Assembly: GCA_031289445.1 (NCBI GenBank)
Contig: JAITPL010000115.1
Span: forward strand, 1 to 9,231
Length of the DNA stretch: 9,231 bases
Reading direction: 5' to 3'
DNA from: Tannerella sp.
GTDB taxonomy: Bacteria > Bacteroidota > Bacteroidia > Bacteroidales > Tannerellaceae
Positions within the stretch are counted from its first letter, which is position 1. Every line of letters starts with the position of its first letter. The notes beneath the pieces are model-generated. The model made no database searches, had not been told where the DNA came from, and saw only the letters and a list, made by a program, of their open reading frames with translations. Both the position numbers and the translations under genes were made by a program. Shown here piece after piece: positions 7,331 to 9,231 of this stretch.

Positions 7331-8665
7331 ATGAAAGTACAAGAAATTTTAAACGATTTGAAAAGAAGATTTCCGAACGAGCCGGAGTATCTTCAAGCTG
7401 TGACTGAAGTGTTGGAATCTGTTGAAGATGTTTACAACCAGCATCCTGAATTTGAAAAAGCGAATCTTGTTGAGCGAATTTGTATTCCCGACAGGATTTT
7501 CTCTTTTCGTGTAACCTGGGTTGACGACAAGGGTAACATTAGAACGAATATGGGTTACCGTATTCAACATTCAAATGTTATCGGGCCGTACAAGGGTGGA
7601 ATACGTTTTCACTCTTCGGTAACGCCCTCAATCCTGAAGTTTTTGGCGTTTGAACAAACGTTCAAAAATGCTCTAACTACTCTTCCGATGGGTGGAGGCA
7701 AAGGAGGCGCCGATTTCTCTCCGAGAGGAAAGTCAAGCGCCGAAGTAATGCGTTTCTGTCAGGCCTTTGTGCTGGAATTGTGGAAACACATCGGGCCGGA
7801 TACCGATGTTCCTGCGGGAGATATTGGTGTTGGCGGTCGCGAGGTGGCCTACATGTTCGGCATGTACAAGAAACTTGCAAAGGAATTTACCGGCACATTT
7901 ACCGGCAAGGGACTTGAGTTTGGCGGCTCGCTGATTCGTCCGGAAGCGACCGGTTACGGTAATATTTATTTCCTGCTGGAGATGCTGAAAACACGCAACA
8001 TCGACATCAAAGGAAAAGTATGTGCCGTTTCAGGCTCCGGCAACGTTGCCCAGTACACCGTCGAGAAACTCATCGAACTTGGCGCTAAAGTTGTTACTCT
8101 CTCCGATTCCAACGGATACATCTATGATCCGGACGGTATCGACAGCGAAAAATTAGAGTATGTCAAGGAATTGAAAGAACTCTATCGCGGTCGTATCAAG
8201 GAGTATGCCGAGAAATACAACTGTAAGTACGTCGAAGGCGCACGTCCCTGGAATGAAAAATGCGACATCGCGCTGCCATCGGCCACACAGAACGAAATCA
8301 ATGCCGACGAAGCCAAAGCATTGGTTGCTAACGGTTGTTTCGCAGTGTCGGAGGGCGCAAACATGCCTTCAACGCCGGAGGCCATCGAAGTGTTCCAGCA
8401 AGCGCGAATACTTTATGCTCCCGGTAAAGCCGCAAACGCAGGCGGTGTAGCTACATCCGGTTTGGAGATGACACAAAATTCCATCCGTTTGTCGTGGTCG
8501 CACGAAGAAGTGGATGCAAAGTTGAAGAGCATCATGCAGGACATCCACACGCAATGTGTGAAATACGGTACCGAAACCGATGGCTACATCAACTATGTGA
8601 AAGGCGCAAACATTGCCGGTTTCATGAAAGTTGCCAGAGCCACAATCGCACAGGGAGTACTTTAA
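7331..8665 (+). CDS. gdhA: Glutamate dehydrogenase, NADP-type (family I hexameric)
   Basis: GdhA interconverts 2-oxoglutarate plus ammonia and glutamate in the cytoplasm. It is the main ammonia-assimilating enzyme of many Bacteroidales. The 444-residue product has the standard length. The substrate domain carries GPYKGGIRFH (85-94, with Lys88), PMGGGKGGADFSPRGK (119-134, with the catalytic-region Lys124) and PAGDIGVGGRE (161-171, with Asp164 as the proton-transfer aspartate). FTGTFTGKGLEFGGS (186-200) is the strongly conserved family I segment. The Rossmann motif is GSGNVA (235-240), followed by TLSDSNGYIYDPDG, with Asp259 ending the second strand. The C-terminal ATSGLEMTQNSIRLSW and YINYVKGANIAGFMKVA segments complete the fold. 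NADP preference is inferred from the resemblance to E. coli and Bacteroides GdhA. Codon use is more A/T-rich than in uxs or mfd, which would fit high expression. It has its own promoter and terminator and is probably monocistronic. Confidence 0.97.
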   Translation: MKVQEILNDLKRRFPNEPEYLQAVTEVLESVEDVYNQHPEFEKANLVERICIPDRIFSFRVTWVDDKGNIRTNMGYRIQHSNVIGPYKGGIRFHSSVTPSILKFLAFEQTFKNALTTLPMGGGKGGADFSPRGKSSAEVMRFCQAFVLELWKHIGPDTDVPAGDIGVGGREVAYMFGMYKKLAKEFTGTFTGKGLEFGGSLIRPEATGYGNIYFLLEMLKTRNIDIKGKVCAVSGSGNVAQYTVEKLIELGAKVVTLSDSNGYIYDPDGIDSEKLEYVKELKELYRGRIKEYAEKYNCKYVEGARPWNEKCDIALPSATQNEINADEAKALVANGCFAVSEGANMPSTPEAIEVFQQARILYAPGKAANAGGVATSGLEMTQNSIRLSWSHEEVDAKLKSIMQDIHTQCVKYGTETDGYINYVKGANIAGFMKVARATIAQGVL

Positions 8666-8679
8666 GGAACTGAAAACGA

Positions 8680-8806
8680 TTGAAAGTTTTGAGCTAAAAG
8701 TTTTTAAAAGTTCTTGAATTTGAAACAATTGAAAGTTTTTGAAAGTTCTTGAATTAATAGCGCTTGAAAGTTTTGAATTGAAAGTTTTTGAACTTAAAGT
8801 TTTTGT
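8680..8806 (+). repeat. AAAGTTTTTGA-type degenerate tandem repeat array in the gdhA 3' UTR
   Basis: About eight units built on AAAGTT(T/C)TTGA occur, with the G of each unit at 8686, 8700, 8710, 8735, 8745, 8770, 8784 and 8799. The spacings are 10, 14-15 or 25 bases. Longer exact or near-exact echoes exist: 8697-8720 against 8732-8755 (23 of 24 bases, period 35), AATTGAAAGTTTTTGAA at 8727-8743 and 8776-8792, and TTGAAAGTTTTGA at 8680-8692 and 8764-8776. The plus strand is nearly free of C. The array begins 15 bases after the gdhA stop and ends just before the terminator, so it should be transcribed. It has no open frame of note. Confidence 0.85.
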
Positions 8807-8812
8807 GTAAAA

Positions 8813-8864
8813 AAAAAAGTGAAGAATTTAGGATAAGTAATTATCCGTAATTCTCCACTTTTTT
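8813..8864 (+). terminator. Strong rho-independent terminator after gdhA (near-symmetric, possibly bidirectional)
   Basis: A 24-base left arm (8813-8836) pairs with a right arm (8841-8864) at 21 of 24 positions around a GTAA loop (8837-8840). The inner stem is GGATAA/TTATCC. The outer stem is GTG/CAC flanked by an A-tract on the left and a T-tract on the right (8859-8864, continuing ATTTATTTT). The three mismatches lie at the 10th, 17th and 18th pair from the outside. The A/T flanks would allow termination from either side. It is the natural end of the gdhA transcript. Confidence 0.9.
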
Positions 8865-8987
8865 ATTTATTTTGTTGCAAGGGTGGAAAAAATACGAAAA
8901 TTAGAAATCAGGAAATGGAGATTAGAAAATGAAGGTTGCTTCGTGCTACCAATGATGCAATCATAATTCTATTGATATGCATCGGAT

Positions 8988-9010
8988 GTAGGGGCGTATT
9001 GCATACGCCC
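8988..9010 (+). repeat. GTAG-headed REP-like hairpin
   Basis: The tetranucleotide GTAG (8988-8991) is followed immediately by a perfect 8-base-pair stem, GGGCGTAT (8992-8999) with ATACGCCC (9003-9010), around a TGC loop. A GTAG or GGAG tetranucleotide at the foot of a short stem-loop is the known architecture of REP sequences mobilised or maintained by REP-associated (Y1-type) tyrosine transposases. From memory, GGGCGTATTGCATACGCCC-like elements are widespread in bacterial intergenic DNA. No transposase gene is present in this window. Confidence 0.7.
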
Positions 9011-9068
9011 AAGCAAAATTATGGGCGTGACATGGGGAATTCAACCTGAAAGGCGATATCTTCATAAT

Positions 9069-9087
9069 CGTAGGCCATCGACCTGCG
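9069..9087 (+). repeat. Short imperfect hairpin, possible second REP-like element
   Basis: CGTAGG (9069-9074) can pair with CCTGCG (9082-9087) through five Watson-Crick pairs and one G-T wobble, with a seven-base loop CCATCGA. It contains GTAG at 9070-9073, like the element 60 bases upstream. Only one copy lies in the window, so calling it a repeat is tentative. Confidence 0.35.
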
Positions 9088-9146
9088 GACTTAGATACAT
9101 TATAATTTATTTAAATGATTATCCGCAATACGTCCTATCATCCTCT

Positions 9147-9177
9147 GCATTCCGTTAGGAATGCATCGCTCGGTAGA
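9147..9177 (+). repeat. 31-base palindromic repeat, copy 1
   Basis: The stem-loop GCATTCC-GTTA-GGAATGC (7 base pairs, 4-base loop) is followed by the invariant tail TCGCTCGGTAGA after one variable base. It matches the copy at 9200-9230 in 30 of 31 positions. The tail ends in GTAG, so on this strand the tetranucleotide lies 3' of the stem (CTAC at 5' on the other strand). From memory, similar GCATTCC...TCGCTCGGTAG elements are scattered through Bacteroidales genomes. Confidence 0.85.
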
Positions 9178-9199
9178 AAACGATATATGCCTACATAGC

Positions 9200-9230
9200 G
9201 CATTCCGTTAGGAATGCGTCGCTCGGTAGA
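9200..9230 (+). repeat. 31-base palindromic repeat, copy 2
   Basis: This is the second copy of the element at 9147-9177, with the same orientation and a period of 53. The single difference is G instead of A at the base after the stem (9218). It ends one base before the right edge of the window, so further copies may follow. Confidence 0.85.
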
Positions 9231-9231
9231 T

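Larger units (their letters stand above)
8666..9231. other. Gene-free region downstream of gdhA: repeat array, terminator and palindromic repeat mosaic
   Basis: No credible coding sequence is visible on either strand in these 566 bases. The region divides into an A/T-rich repeat array (to about 8806), a strong hairpin terminator (8813-8864), an unremarkable A-rich stretch with short GGAAAT/ATTAGAAA echoes (about 8871-8945), and then several short palindromic elements described separately. A 45-codon frame at 9021-9158 (MGVTWGIQPERRYLHN...) runs through two of the palindromes and is not supported as a gene. Confidence 0.75.

Noticed and set aside
8369..8728. 119-codon minus-strand frame over the end of gdhA
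   Set aside because: It is antisense to the well-supported GdhA C-terminus and starts inside the repeat array, with no motif of its own.
8952..8964. ATGAT-GCA-ATCAT mini-palindrome
   Set aside because: A 5-base-pair stem in A/T-rich DNA is within chance expectation and has no second copy in the window.
9021..9158. 45-codon open frame (MGVTWGIQPERRYLHN...)
   Set aside because: It runs through one hairpin and ends inside the 31-base palindromic repeat. It has no promoter and no recognisable motif; frames of this size are expected in repeat DNA.
9147..9230. CRISPR array
   Set aside because: Only two repeats with a 22-base interval, which is short for a spacer. The repeat has an asymmetric conserved tail and looks like a dispersed palindromic element, and no cas gene is present.

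Overview
The window looks like chromosomal DNA from a member of the Bacteroidales (Bacteroidetes). Three things support this. Gene starts have A/T-rich leaders with no clear Shine-Dalgarno sequence. The intergenic regions carry matches to the Bacteroidetes -7 promoter element TAnnTTTG (TACTTTTG, TATATTTG, TAATTTTG). The proteins, especially the 444-residue GdhA and the 1106-residue Mfd, read like Bacteroidales versions. The genus cannot be fixed from the sequence alone.

Layout from left to right. Positions 1-884 (minus) hold the N-terminal part of a COG2509-type FAD-dependent oxidoreductase that runs off the left edge. An 88-base divergent promoter region follows. A plus-strand pair comes next: a UDP-glucuronate decarboxylase (973-1920) and, three bases later, the transcription-repair coupling factor Mfd (1924-5244). 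Mfd converges on a minus-strand pair, and the junction carries a 40-base tandem duplication that copies the 3' tips of both converging genes. The minus-strand pair, in transcription order, is a secreted or membrane-anchored thioredoxin-fold protein that has lost its CxxC motif (6746-7228) and a K+/H+ antiporter of the NhaP2/CvrA type with a C-terminal TrkA_C domain (5287-6738). A second divergent promoter region separates this pair from gdhA (7331-8665, plus), an NADP-type glutamate dehydrogenase.

The last 566 bases hold no credible gene. They contain an AAAGTTTTTGA-type repeat array between the gdhA stop codon and a strong terminator hairpin, so the array is probably transcribed as gdhA 3' UTR. 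Beyond the terminator is a mosaic of short palindromic elements: a GTAG-headed REP-like hairpin, a second weaker hairpin, and two copies of a 31-base palindromic repeat at the right edge.

The genes are housekeeping functions: nucleotide-sugar synthesis, DNA repair, ion homeostasis and nitrogen assimilation. I see no defence system, mobile-element gene, CRISPR array or biosynthetic cluster. The unusual material is the CxxC-less thioredoxin paired with an antiporter, the convergent-end duplication, the overlapping divergent promoters, and the repeat-rich region downstream of gdhA.
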